A stretch of 64,000 bases of DNA from Thermocatellispora tengchongensis (GCF_014202315.1 NZ_JACHGN010000014.1:273802-337801), one strand, 5' to 3'; numbered from the stretch's first letter, positions 41,070-49,582 are shown. The notes: a model not told the origin generated them from the letters alone. Translations and numbers: made by a program.

Positions 41070-42274
41070 GTGGTGATGTGCTTCTTCAGCTCGCGCCGGG
41101 CCAGGGAGCGCTTGTGCACCTCGTCGGGCCCGTCCGCCAGGCGCAGGCTGCGCGCGTGCGCCCACAGCCCCGCCAGCGGGAACTCCTGGCTCACTCCGCC
41201 GGCGCCGTGCACCTGCACGGCCTTGTCGAGGATCCACTCCACCTCGCGGGGGGTGGCGATCTTGATGGCCTGGATCTCGGTGTGGGCGCCCTTGTTGCCC
41301 ACGGTGTCCATCAGCCAGGCGGTCTTGAGCACCAGCAGCCGCAACTGCTCGATGCGTACGCGCGACTCGGCGATCCAGTCCTGCACGACGCCCTGCTCCG
41401 CGATCGGCTTGCCGAACGCGGTACGCGCCAGCGCCCGCTCGCACATCATGTCCACGGCGCGCTCGGCCATGCCGATGAGCCGCATGCAGTGGTGGATGCG
41501 GCCGGGCCCGAGGCGGGCCTGGGCGATGGCGAACCCGCCGCCCTCCTCGCCGATGAGGTTGGTCACCGGCACACGCACGTCCTCGAACAGCAGCTCGGCG
41601 TGGCCGCCGTGGTCGCCGTCGGTGTAGCCGAAGACCTTCATGCCGCGTTTGACGGTCAGGCCCGGGGTGTCGCGCGGCACCAGGACCATGCTCTGCCTGC
41701 GGTGGGCGGGGGCGCCGGGGTCGGTCTGCCCCATCACGATGAAGATCTTGCAGTTGGGGTTCATCGCGCCGGAGGCGAACCACTTGCGGCCGTTGATGAC
41801 GTACTCGTCGCCGTCGCGGACGATCGCGGTGGCGATGTTGGTGGCGTCGGAGGAGGCGACGTCGGGCTCGGTCATCGCGAAGGCGGAGCGGATCTCGCCG
41901 TTCAGCAGGGGTTCCAGCCACTCCCGGCGCTGCCACTCGGTGCCGAACATGGCCAGCACCTCCATGTTCCCGGTGTCGGGGGCGGCGCAGTTGGTGGCGG
42001 CGGGGGCGATGTGCGGGCTGCGTCCCATGATCTCGGCGAGCGGCGCGTACTGCAGGTTGGTCAGGCCGGCGCCGTGCTCGCCGGGGAGGAACAGGTTCCA
42101 CAGGCCGCGTTTGCGGGCCTCGTCCTTCAGGTCGTCGAGCAGCGGCGGGACGCTCCAGCCGCTCTCCTCGGCCTGCGCCGCGAACGCCTCCTCCGCGGGA
42201 TAGACGCACTCGTCCATGAACGCGTTGAGCCGTTTGCGCAGGTCCTCCGTGGTCGTGTCGTACAGGAAGTCCAC
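41066..42274 (-). CDS. Acyl-CoA dehydrogenase, ACAD11-like (operon gene 1)
   Basis: 402 residues from GTG 42274 (AGGAGG four bases upstream). The protein is a complete dehydrogenase: SAFAMTEPDVASSDATNIATAI, NGRKWFASGAMNPNCKIFIVMGQTD, and a C-terminal domain with RTAFGKPIAEQGVVQDWIAESRVRIEQLRLL and VQVHGAGGVSQEFPLAGLWAHARSLRLADGPDEVHKRSLARRELKK. This resembles the ACAD10/11 family, whose kinase partner corresponds to the phosphotransferase at 3084-4106. The three dehydrogenases are joined by four-base overlaps and share a promoter carrying a TetR-type palindrome 33 bases upstream. Confidence 0.88.
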   Translation of the reverse strand: MDFLYDTTTEDLRKRLNAFMDECVYPAEEAFAAQAEESGWSVPPLLDDLKDEARKRGLWNLFLPGEHGAGLTNLQYAPLAEIMGRSPHIAPAATNCAAPDTGNMEVLAMFGTEWQRREWLEPLLNGEIRSAFAMTEPDVASSDATNIATAIVRDGDEYVINGRKWFASGAMNPNCKIFIVMGQTDPGAPAHRRQSMVLVPRDTPGLTVKRGMKVFGYTDGDHGGHAELLFEDVRVPVTNLIGEEGGGFAIAQARLGPGRIHHCMRLIGMAERAVDMMCERALARTAFGKPIAEQGVVQDWIAESRVRIEQLRLLVLKTAWLMDTVGNKGAHTEIQAIKIATPREVEWILDKAVQVHGAGGVSQEFPLAGLWAHARSLRLADGPDEVHKRSLARRELKKHITT

Positions 42275-42306
42275 GGTTCCTCCTCAGCCTCTCCCCACCA
42301 GACCCT

Positions 42307-42322
42307 ACCGACCGGACGGTAT
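42307..42322. promoter_or_regulatory. TetR-type operator before the ACAD operon
   Basis: ACCGACCGGACGGTAT, extended leftwards as TACCG...CGGTA, lies between the dehydrogenase start and the divergent GNAT gene and matches the site at 38012. Confidence 0.7.
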
Positions 42323-42437
42323 GACTGTACACACCAGAACCTTCTTCCGTATTGTGGCCCCACCCTCAGGTGGTCGTCGATTCCCCGGGCCAAGTGGCTC
42401 TCATCCGCGCGGGCGCGGCTCGCGTACGGTCGGGGGC

Positions 42438-43031
42438 GTGACCGCCACCATGCCCTCACCCGTCGTGCTCGACGGCGAGTCCGTCCGCCTCGAACCGCTC
42501 ACCCTGGCCCACGTGCCCGACCTGTTCCTGGCCGGCGGAGGCGACGACGAGGTGTGGCGGTGGCTGCCGCGCGAGACGCCGCGCACCGAGCGCGAGCTGC
42601 GCGAGATCGCGGCGTACCTGATCCACGACCGGGGGCACGTGCCGTTCGCGGTGGTGCTGAAGGAGACGGGCCGGGCCATCGGCTGGACGACGTACGCCGA
42701 CACGCCCGGTTTCGACCAGAGCGTCGAGATCGGCTGGACCTGGTACGGCCGGGCGGTCTGGCGCACCGCGGTCAACACCGAGTGCAAGGTGCTGCTGATC
42801 GACCACGCCTTCGACAAGCTCGGCTACAACCGGGTGCTGCTCAAGACCGATGCCCTGAACACCCGCTCCCAGGCGGCCATCCGCCGCATCGGCGGCGTCC
42901 ACGAGGGCACCCTGCGCCGCCACCGCCGCCGCCCCGACGGCACCTGGCGCGACACGGTCTACTTCGGAATCCTGGACGACGAGTGGCCGGCCCACCGCGA
43001 GCGGCTCACCTCGCCGCTCCCCCGCCCCTGA
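42438..43031 (+). CDS. GNAT family N-acetyltransferase (RimJ/RimL-like)
   Basis: 197 residues from GTG 42438, with ATG 42450 equally possible. The fold is seen in VRLEPLTLAHVPDLFLAG, the central VEIGWTWYGRAVWRTAVNTECKVLLIDHAFDKLGYNRVLLKTDALNTRSQAAIRRIG, which holds the acyl-CoA pyrophosphate-binding turn and the RimJ-type N-x-RSQ-A motif, and the end TWRDTVYFGILDDEW. It probably acetylates an amino terminus or a small molecule. Its last 26 bases overlap the convergent TetR gene. Confidence 0.85.
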   Translation: MTATMPSPVVLDGESVRLEPLTLAHVPDLFLAGGGDDEVWRWLPRETPRTERELREIAAYLIHDRGHVPFAVVLKETGRAIGWTTYADTPGFDQSVEIGWTWYGRAVWRTAVNTECKVLLIDHAFDKLGYNRVLLKTDALNTRSQAAIRRIGGVHEGTLRRHRRRPDGTWRDTVYFGILDDEWPAHRERLTSPLPRP

Positions 43032-43611
43032 GCATGCCGTCGAGCAGGTCGCGCAGGCCGGCCTGCAACTCGGCCTGCGTGGGCGTGGCGCCCGCGCCCG
43101 CGATGGCGTCGAAGATCAGGCCCTCCGCGTACGCGACGAGCTGGCGGCCGTGGCGCACCGGATCGGGCGAGCCCGCGGCGGCGAGCATGTGCTCGGCCGG
43201 GCCGCGGAACCGGGCGCCCGCCCGGTCGTAGATCACCCGCAGTTCCGGCCGCCGGTTGGCCTCCAGCGCCAGCTCGTATCGGGCCAGGGTGCGCACGCGC
43301 CCGTCGGTGAGCTGCGTGTGCAGCAGGCGGCCGATCATGTCGGCCATGACCCGGATCGGGTCGGCCCCCTCGGTCTCCTGCGCGGGCACGAGTGTCAGCG
43401 CGTACGCCGCCTCCTCCAGCTCGGTGAGCCGGGCCAGCGTCGTCTCCAGCAGGGCCGCCCGGGTACGGGCGAGGTTGGAGGTGGAGCCCGCGGGCAGCCC
43501 TGCCGCCTCGTCCACCGCCCGGTGGGTCAGCCCGCGCATGCCCCGCTCGGCGAGCAGGGTGATGGCCGTGTCCGCGATGAGCGTCGCCCGGGGTGAGATC
43601 ACGCCTCGCAT
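43006..43611 (-). CDS. TetR family regulator of the FAD monooxygenase
   Basis: 201 residues. TetR_N: TLIADTAITLLAERGMRGLTHRAVDEAAGLPAGSTSNLARTRAALLETTLARL (about 10-62), with the recognition helix AGSTSNLARTR. The C-terminal domain is of the TetR_C group found beside flavin monooxygenases. ATG 43611 itself lies inside the first operator palindrome, so autorepression would block its own promoter and start. Its divergent partner is the monooxygenase at 43661. Confidence 0.88.
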   Translation of the reverse strand: MRGVISPRATLIADTAITLLAERGMRGLTHRAVDEAAGLPAGSTSNLARTRAALLETTLARLTELEEAAYALTLVPAQETEGADPIRVMADMIGRLLHTQLTDGRVRTLARYELALEANRRPELRVIYDRAGARFRGPAEHMLAAAGSPDPVRHGRQLVAYAEGLIFDAIAGAGATPTQAELQAGLRDLLDGMLRGGGAAR

Positions 43612-43645
43612 ACTACATGTGTAGTATGCGAACTACAGATGTAGT
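43608..43645. promoter_or_regulatory. Tandem TetR operators
   Basis: GCATACTAC-ATGT-GTAGTATGC (43608-43629) is a perfect 9-bp-arm palindrome; ACTAC-AGAT-GTAGT (43632-43645) is a second copy of its core, centre to centre 20 bp. They occupy the whole space between the divergent TetR and monooxygenase genes. Confidence 0.88.
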
Positions 43646-43660
43646 GACGAGGAGGCGGCC

Positions 43661-44803
43661 ATGGGGCACGCGGTGGTCATCGGAGGCGGGATCGGCGGGC
43701 TGACCGCGGCGGTCGCGCTGCGGCGGCGGGGCTGGACGGTGACGGTGTGCGAGCGCGCGCCCTCGCTGGACCCGGTGGGCTCCGGCCTGGCCGTGGCGGC
43801 GAACGCGCTCAAGGCGCTCGACGAGATCGGCGCCGGCGAGGCCGTGCGCAAGCTGTCGGCGATCCGGGGCGACGGCGGCATCCGGCGGGCCGACGGCCGC
43901 TGGCTGAGCCGTACCAGCGAGGCCGCCGCGGCGGCGCGCTACGGCGGCGACTCGGTGGTGCTCCTGCTCCGCGCCACCCTGGTGAACCTGCTGGCCGAGC
44001 GCCTGGACGGCGCGGAGCTGCTGCTCGGTACCGCGGCCGAGCTGGTGGACGCCGAGACCGGCGCGGTCAGGGTCGGCGACCGCGAGATTCAGGCCGACCT
44101 GGTCGTGGCCGTCGACGGGATCAGGTCGGCGGTGCGGCGGGCGTTGTTCCCGGCGCATCCGGCCCCCGAGTACGCCGGGGTGACGGCGTGGCGGTTCGTC
44201 GCCCCGCGCCCCGACGTGCCGTTCGGCACGACCGAGTCATGGGGCGCCGGCCTGGTGTTCGGGGTGATGCCGCTGGTGGACGACCTGGTGTACTGCTACG
44301 CCACCGACGCCGTCCCCGAGGGCGGCGCCGCGCCCGGCGGCGACGAGAAGGCCGAGCTGGCCCGGCTGTTCGGCGGCTGGCACGCGCCGATCCCGCAGGC
44401 CATCGCCCTGGCCGACCCGGCCACGGTGATGCGGCACGACATCTACTCGCTCAACGAGCCGCTGCCCACCCTCCACCGCGGCAGGGTCGCCCTCCTCGGC
44501 GACGCCGCGCACGCCATGACGCCCAACCTGGGCCAGGGCGCGTGCCAGGCCATCGAGGACGCCGTGGTGCTCGCGGGCCTCGCCGATCGGCCGGGCGGGC
44601 TCGCCGCCTACACCGCGGCCCGGCTGCCGCGCACGACGGCGATCGTGCGCCGCTCGCGCAGGATCTGCCGCTTGACCCGGATGCGCAACCCGCTGGCCGT
44701 ACGGCTGCGCGACTCGGTCATGGCGCTGGGCAACAGGTACGGCGGCCAGGCGATGCTGCGCCAGATGGACGACGTGCTGGGCTGGCGCCCGCCGCGGCTA
44801 TGA
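43661..44803 (+). CDS. FAD-dependent aromatic monooxygenase-like protein
   Basis: 380 residues, group A flavin monooxygenase. The dinucleotide motif GGGIGGLTAAVALRRRGWTVTVCER is at about 7-31, the DG motif VVAVDGIRSAVRRAL in the middle, and the second FAD motif RVALLGDAAHAMTPNLGQGACQAIEDAVVLAG near 277-308. The organisation fits the salicylate/6-hydroxynicotinate hydroxylase and TetX-like families. The substrate is probably the inducer of the divergent TetR repressor. ATG 43661 has GAGGAGG upstream. Confidence 0.9.
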   Translation: MGHAVVIGGGIGGLTAAVALRRRGWTVTVCERAPSLDPVGSGLAVAANALKALDEIGAGEAVRKLSAIRGDGGIRRADGRWLSRTSEAAAAARYGGDSVVLLLRATLVNLLAERLDGAELLLGTAAELVDAETGAVRVGDREIQADLVVAVDGIRSAVRRALFPAHPAPEYAGVTAWRFVAPRPDVPFGTTESWGAGLVFGVMPLVDDLVYCYATDAVPEGGAAPGGDEKAELARLFGGWHAPIPQAIALADPATVMRHDIYSLNEPLPTLHRGRVALLGDAAHAMTPNLGQGACQAIEDAVVLAGLADRPGGLAAYTAARLPRTTAIVRRSRRICRLTRMRNPLAVRLRDSVMALGNRYGGQAMLRQMDDVLGWRPPRL

Positions 44804-45664
44804 GTTGACCGGGACCGGCTTGGGCGCGGGCGCGGGCGCGTGGTGGGAGCTGTCGGGGGCCAGCCGGCCCAGCGTGATCGTGCCCGCGATGAGCAGGCCC
44901 GCCGCCACCAGCGCGGGCAGGACGGCCGCCGAGCCGCTGGGCAGGGGCTCACCGAGCAGCACCGCTCCGGCGATGACCGAGGTCACCGGATCGACGACCT
45001 GGACCCCGGCGTAGGCGATGCCGAAGTAGCCCACGGCGTACGAGCGCTGGAGCAGGATGATCGCGCACACGAGCAGCAGCGGGATCGCCAGCGTGAACCA
45101 GTGCACCAGCTTGCCGAAGTCGCCGCCGAAGCCCCCGCCGACCACGCGCACGAAGATCGACACCGATGCCGTGACCGCGCCCGCGCCGATGGACAGCACC
45201 AGCGCCTTGACCGGCCCCGAGGTGCGCCGCGCGACCAGGTCGCCCACGAGCGCGATCACGCCCACGCAGGCCAGGAACGCGATCGCCCCCTCGTTGCTCA
45301 TGTGCGGCACGGTCACCTCGTGGGGGACCAGCGCCATCAGGCCGATCAGCCCGGCCGCGACCGCGATCGAGCCGATGATCTCGGCCCGGTGCGGCTTGCG
45401 GCCGTACATCATGGCGGCCAGCGGCACCGCGAACACCAGCGTGGCCACGCTGACCGGCTGCACCGCCACCAGCGGCGCCACGCTCAGCGCCACCGCGTGC
45501 AGGCACGCCCCCGCGAAGCCGATCACGCCGCCGACCCACCACCGGCGCCGCTTGACGAGCTTGAGCGTGGCGCCGTCGCGCACCGCCTCGTACTGCTGCA
45601 ACGCCGCGCCGAGCGCGTATCCCAGGGCCCCCACCAGGGCGATGGTCACCCCGACCCAGATCAT
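44798..45664 (-). CDS. DMT-superfamily membrane transporter (NIPA/EamA-like)
   Basis: 288 residues, nine to ten predicted transmembrane helices beginning IWVGVTIALVGALGYALGAALQQYEA and ending ALVAAGLLIAGTITLGRLA, then a Pro-rich tail. The two-fold internal repeat of drug/metabolite transporters is visible (AVPLAAMMYGRKPHRAEIIGSIAVAAGLIGL against GAVLLGEPLPSGSAAVLPALVAAGLLIAG). The substrate is unknown; similar proteins include the NIPA Mg2+ transporters. Its last six bases overlap the monooxygenase end. Confidence 0.82.
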   Translation of the reverse strand: MIWVGVTIALVGALGYALGAALQQYEAVRDGATLKLVKRRRWWVGGVIGFAGACLHAVALSVAPLVAVQPVSVATLVFAVPLAAMMYGRKPHRAEIIGSIAVAAGLIGLMALVPHEVTVPHMSNEGAIAFLACVGVIALVGDLVARRTSGPVKALVLSIGAGAVTASVSIFVRVVGGGFGGDFGKLVHWFTLAIPLLLVCAIILLQRSYAVGYFGIAYAGVQVVDPVTSVIAGAVLLGEPLPSGSAAVLPALVAAGLLIAGTITLGRLAPDSSHHAPAPAPKPVPVNS

Positions 45665-45813
45665 CGCCGCCCTCCGCGGCGATCGGCGGGGTGGTCACTG
45701 GCGGTACGCAGCGCGAGCACGCGGGGCGGCGGCGGGGTGAGCATTGCCCCAGTTTAGGGACTATCCCCGCCGCGCAATCCCCTCTTCCGGAATTGAGGCG
45801 CCGGGGACGCCCG

Positions 45814-46173
45814 TCAGGAGCGCTCCGGGCAGACGCAGAACAGGTGTCCCTCCGGGTCGGCCAGCACCACCCAGCCGTCGCCGGGCTGGAACTCCGGCTT
45901 GGTGGCACCGAGTTCCAGGTACTCCGCGACCGCCTTGTCCACGTCCGGAACGCGGAAGTCGAGGTGGAACTGCTTGTCCGGGCCGGGCCAGGACCCCGGC
46001 CGGCGATCGGGAACGCGCTGGAAGTAGATGGCGGTGGTGCCGTCGCCGATGCCGGCGTACTCCTTCTCGGCGTAGTCCACGTTGAATCCGGTGATCGCCG
46101 CGTAGAACTCGGCGAGCTTCACGGGCTCGGCGCAGTCGATGGTCACGGCGAGGAGCTTGGCCTTCGTTGTCAT
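45814..46173 (-). CDS. VOC (glyoxalase/bleomycin-resistance fold) protein
   Basis: 119 residues from ATG 46173. A single VOC domain with two beta-alpha-beta-beta-beta units: LLAVTIDCAEPVKLAEFYAAITGFNVDYAEKEYAGIGDGTTAIYFQRV and FHLDFRVPDVDKAVAEYLELGATKPEFQPGDGWVVLADPEGHLFCVCP. The metal positions are partly kept (His of FHLDF, Glu of PEGH), so metal binding is possible. The function is unspecified; stand-alone members are often ligand-binding or lyase-like. Confidence 0.88.
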   Translation of the reverse strand: MTTKAKLLAVTIDCAEPVKLAEFYAAITGFNVDYAEKEYAGIGDGTTAIYFQRVPDRRPGSWPGPDKQFHLDFRVPDVDKAVAEYLELGATKPEFQPGDGWVVLADPEGHLFCVCPERS

Positions 46174-46194
46174 GCGGCCCATCGTGCCGCCCAT

Positions 46195-46215
46195 ACCTGT
46201 CAACTCATGTCAGGT
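46195..46215. promoter_or_regulatory. Inverted repeat between VOC gene and transporter leader
   Basis: ACCTGTCA (46195-46202) and TGTCAGGT (46208-46215) are inverted with one mismatched pair and a five-base spacer. Confidence 0.4.
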
Positions 46216-46251
46216 ACGGATACGCGATGGCGGACGCGGCCCGGACCCGGC

Positions 46252-46257
46252 TAGGCT
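46252..46257 (+). promoter_or_regulatory. Possible -10 box for a leaderless leader peptide
   Basis: TAGGCT ends seven bases before the GTG at 46265, the spacing of leaderless actinobacterial transcripts. No good -35 was seen. Confidence 0.4.
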
Positions 46258-46264
46258 GCGGGAC

Positions 46265-46303
46265 GTGCCGCACTACATCGTCTCTCCCCCGGCCGCCCGC
46301 TAG
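46265..46303 (+). CDS. Candidate 12-residue leader peptide (VPHYIVSPPAAR)
   Basis: GTG 46265 starts a 12-codon frame that ends with TAG (46301-46303) lying exactly in the loop of the terminator hairpin. A ribosome translating to the stop codon would prevent the hairpin from forming. It lies 102 bases upstream of the EamA gene. This is inference from geometry; no homology is claimed. Confidence 0.4.
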   Translation: MPHYIVSPPAAR

Positions 46304-46315
46304 CGGGCGGTTTCT
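46293..46315 (+). terminator. Attenuator-like terminator before the EamA transporter
   Basis: CCGCCCGC (46293-46300) / GCGGGCGG (46303-46310), followed by TTTCT. A second CCGCCCGC at 46355-46362 could pair with the same GCGGGCGG strand, giving a mutually exclusive antiterminator. A downstream stem (GGTGGG around 46343 with CCCACC before the ribosome site) may further gate translation. Confidence 0.6.
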
Positions 46316-46404
46316 CCGACTAAAGCCGGATCTGGGTGATTCGGTGGGTGGTCGCCGCCCGCAGACGGGCCAACCTGACGACCCATCCCACCGGAGAGAC
46401 CTTC

Positions 46405-47268
46405 ATGACGCACGTCTCCGTGCGGCGCGGCCTGCTGTACGTCTCGCTCGCCGCCACCGCCTGGGGCACCGGCGGCGCCGCCGCCGCGCTCCTGTACCGG
46501 ATCGGCGACCTCGGCCCGGTCGCCGTCTCCTTCTGGCGCCTCGCCCTCGGGGCCGCCCTCCTCGCCGCCGTGCACCGGCCCCGCCCGGCCGCGAACGTCC
46601 GCCACCTCCTCACCACCGGGGTGGGCATGGCGGTCTACCAGACGGCCTACTTCGCCGCCGTCGCCGAGTCCGGGCTCGCCGTCGCCACCGTGGTCACCCT
46701 CGGCGCCACGCCCGTCCTCGTCGCCGCCGGCGCCCGCGTCCGGCTGGGCGAGCGGCCGGGCGCGTACGGGACGGCCGGCCTCGCCGCCGCCCTGGCCGGA
46801 CTGCTCCTGCTCACCCGCGACGACGGCTCCGGCGCGTTCTCGGCCGCGGGCCTGGCCTGGTCCCTGCTCTCGGCCGCGGGCTACGCGGGCGTCACCATGG
46901 CCAACCGCGCCGTGCGCGACGACCCGTACGGCAACGCGCTCGGCGGCATGGCGGTCGGGTCGGCCTGCCTGCTCCCCTTCGCGCTCGCCGAAGGCGCGTT
47001 CCCGGTGGCCGTGGACTCCTGGCCCGCGGTGCTGGCGCTACTGGCGTACCTCGGGGCGGTGCCGACGGCGCTGGCGTACGGGCTGTTCTTCGCCGGGCTG
47101 ACGGCCGTGCGCGCCACCACCGCGTCCGTGGTCGTCCTGGTGGAGCCGGTGGGCGCGGCCCTGATCGGCGTGCTGGTGCTGGGAGAGCGCATGACGCCGC
47201 TGTCCTGGGCCGGCGCCGCGCTGCTCGTACTCGCCGCGGCCCTGCCCGCACTCTCCGAACGCCGCTGA
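46405..47268 (+). CDS. EamA/RhaT-type DMT transporter
   Basis: 287 residues from ATG 46405 (GGAGAG upstream). Ten transmembrane helices in two EamA repeats: GLLYVSLAATAWGTGGAAAALLYRIGDLGPVAVSFWRLALGAALL and GLAWSLLSAAGYAGVTMANRAVR, ending VLVEPVGAALIGVLVLGERMTPLSWAGAALLVLAAALPALSERR with the characteristic EP-x-x-A...L-GE motif. It probably exports a metabolite or drug. Expression appears controlled by the leader described at 46265-46315. Confidence 0.9.
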   Translation: MTHVSVRRGLLYVSLAATAWGTGGAAAALLYRIGDLGPVAVSFWRLALGAALLAAVHRPRPAANVRHLLTTGVGMAVYQTAYFAAVAESGLAVATVVTLGATPVLVAAGARVRLGERPGAYGTAGLAAALAGLLLLTRDDGSGAFSAAGLAWSLLSAAGYAGVTMANRAVRDDPYGNALGGMAVGSACLLPFALAEGAFPVAVDSWPAVLALLAYLGAVPTALAYGLFFAGLTAVRATTASVVVLVEPVGAALIGVLVLGERMTPLSWAGAALLVLAAALPALSERR

Positions 47269-47347
47269 CCTCCCGGACGGACCGGACGAACCGGCATACT
47301 GAAACCCTTCGGGGAACGTGGCCCTCGAACGGCCCGTTGGAGGGTGT

Positions 47348-49582
47348 GTGGCGTCGCTATCACAACTGATCAAGCGTTTTCTCGACCGTCCCGGCTCGGT
47401 CGACCTCGCGCCCTTCGAGCGGGTGGTCGCCGAGGCCGGGCGGCGCGAGGAGCGGGTCAAGGCACTGGACGAGCTCCCCAAGCCGTCCATGGACGATCTC
47501 GCCGAGTTCTGCGCCATCGCGCGCGAGGCGGCCCGGCGCACGATCGGGCTGCGGCCGTACGACGTGCAGCTCGTCGGCACGCTCGCGCTGCTGGCGGGCA
47601 ACGTCGCCGAGATGGCGACCGGCGAGGGCAAGACCCTGTCGGGCGCGCTGGCGGCGGCCGGGTACGCGCTGCAGGGCAAGCGGGTGCACGTGATCTCGGT
47701 CAACGACTACCTGGCGCGCCGCGACGCCGAGTGGATGGGCCCGCTGTACGCCGCCCTCGGCGTCGGCGTGGGCTGGATCGGCCAGGTCTCCACTCCGGAG
47801 GAGCGGCGGGCGGCGTACCAGAAGGACGTCACGTACGGGTCGGTGAGCGAGATCGGCTTCGACGTGCTGCGCGACCGCCTGGTCACCGACCCGGCCGACC
47901 TGGTGGTCCCCGAGCCGCACGTGGCGCTGATCGACGAGGCCGACTCGGTGCTGGTGGACGAGGCCCGCGTCCCGCTGGTCCTGGCCGGCGCGACCGACCC
48001 CGGCGACGCGGTGCCCGCGGCGGCGGCCCTGGTGCGCCGGCTGGTGCGCGGCTATCACTACGAGATCGACGAGCAGGGCCGCAACGTCTACCTGACCGCC
48101 CGGGGCACCGACACCGTGGAGCAGGCGCTCGGCGGCGGCAACCTGTACGACGCGCCGCACACGGTGAGCGAGATCAACCTGGCCCTGCACGCCCACGCCC
48201 TGCTGACCAAGGACGTCGACTACATCGTCCGCGACGGCAGGGTCCAGCTCATCAACCACTCGCGGGGCAGGGTCGCGCTCCTGCAGCGCTGGCCCGACGG
48301 CCTCCAGGCGGCCGTGGAGGCCAAGGAGGCCCTGCCCGCCAGCGAGACCGGCGAGATCCTGGACTCGATCACCATCCAGGGCCTGATCACCCGCTACCCC
48401 GAGAAGTGCGGCATGACCGGCACGGCGGTGGCGGTCGGCGAACAGCTCCGCGAGTTCTACGACCTCAAGGTCGCGGTCATCCCGCCGAACAAACCCTGCG
48501 TGCGCGTGGACGAGCCCGACGTCCTGTACGCCACCGTGACCGACCGCGACGCGGCCCTCGTCGCCAAGATCACCGAGATCCACAAGACCGGCCGTCCCGT
48601 CCTGATCGGCACCCTCGACGTCGCCGAGTCCGAACGCCTCGCCCTCAACCTCCAGGGCCGCGGCCTGGAGTGCGTCGTGCTGAACGCCAAGAACGACGCC
48701 GAGGAGGCCGAGATCATCGCCCGCGCCGGCGAGCGCGGCAGGATCACCGTCTCCACCCAGATGGCCGGCCGCGGCACCGACATCAAGCTCGGCGAGGGCG
48801 TCGCCGAGCTGGGCGGCCTGTACGTCATCGGCTCGGGCCGCCACGCCAGCAGCCGCCTGGACGACCAGTTGCGCGGCCGGGCCGGCCGTCAGGGCGACCC
48901 CGGCGGCTCGGTCTTCTACGTCAGCCTGGAAGACGACCTCATCTCCCGCTTCGCCCCCGACGAGCACCTGCCGTCGGCCGACCGCGACGGCGTCGTACGC
49001 AACCGCCGCGGCCCCCAGATCGTCGGCCACGCCCAGCGCGTCGCCGAGGGCGCCAACCTGGAGATCCACCGCAACACCTGGCGCTACACCCGACTCCTGG
49101 AGCACCAGCGCTCCCTGGTCCTGGAACGCCGCGACAAGGTCCTCCACGGCGACGTGGCCGCCGACGCCTTCGCCGCCGCCGACCCCGGCCGCTGGAAGAC
49201 CCTCGTGGAGGAGGTGGGCGAGCCGGTGGCCAGAGAAGCCGCCCGCCAGATCGTCCTCTACCAGATCGACCACCACTGGACCGCCCACGTGGCCTTCCTC
49301 TCCGACCTGAGAGAAGGGATCCACCTGAGAGTCCTGGGCAGAATGAACCCCCTGGACGAGTTCCACCGGGAGTCGGTGACGGCCTACCGCAGTCTCATGG
49401 AGTCGATAGAGACCGCCTCACTGGAAATGTGGCGGCAGGCCACGATAACGAAGGACGGCCTGGACCACGAGGCCACGGGCACCAGACGCCCCACCGCCAC
49501 GTGGACGTACATGGTGCAGGAGAACCCCTTCGGCACCGCCCTGGACCGAATCCTCAGCCGCCTGAAGAAGACCCTCCAGTAA
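47348..49582 (+). CDS. secA2: Accessory preprotein translocase ATPase SecA2
   Basis: 744 residues, shorter than SecA1 (about 900-950) and without the C-terminal zinc-binding tail, as for actinobacterial SecA2. Walker A is MATGEGKTLSGALA, VISVNDYLARRDAEWMGPLY is the motif Ia region, Walker B LIDEADSVLVDEAR, then GMTGTA, VSTQMAGRGTDIKLG and the QLRGRAGRQGDPG arginine finger. It exports a subset of proteins in cooperation with SecYEG. No SecY2 or glycosylation genes are near. GTG 47348 is preferred; the GGAGGG site is only three bases away, so expression may be weak. Confidence 0.93.
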   Translation: MASLSQLIKRFLDRPGSVDLAPFERVVAEAGRREERVKALDELPKPSMDDLAEFCAIAREAARRTIGLRPYDVQLVGTLALLAGNVAEMATGEGKTLSGALAAAGYALQGKRVHVISVNDYLARRDAEWMGPLYAALGVGVGWIGQVSTPEERRAAYQKDVTYGSVSEIGFDVLRDRLVTDPADLVVPEPHVALIDEADSVLVDEARVPLVLAGATDPGDAVPAAAALVRRLVRGYHYEIDEQGRNVYLTARGTDTVEQALGGGNLYDAPHTVSEINLALHAHALLTKDVDYIVRDGRVQLINHSRGRVALLQRWPDGLQAAVEAKEALPASETGEILDSITIQGLITRYPEKCGMTGTAVAVGEQLREFYDLKVAVIPPNKPCVRVDEPDVLYATVTDRDAALVAKITEIHKTGRPVLIGTLDVAESERLALNLQGRGLECVVLNAKNDAEEAEIIARAGERGRITVSTQMAGRGTDIKLGEGVAELGGLYVIGSGRHASSRLDDQLRGRAGRQGDPGGSVFYVSLEDDLISRFAPDEHLPSADRDGVVRNRRGPQIVGHAQRVAEGANLEIHRNTWRYTRLLEHQRSLVLERRDKVLHGDVAADAFAAADPGRWKTLVEEVGEPVAREAARQIVLYQIDHHWTAHVAFLSDLREGIHLRVLGRMNPLDEFHRESVTAYRSLMESIETASLEMWRQATITKDGLDHEATGTRRPTATWTYMVQENPFGTALDRILSRLKKTLQ

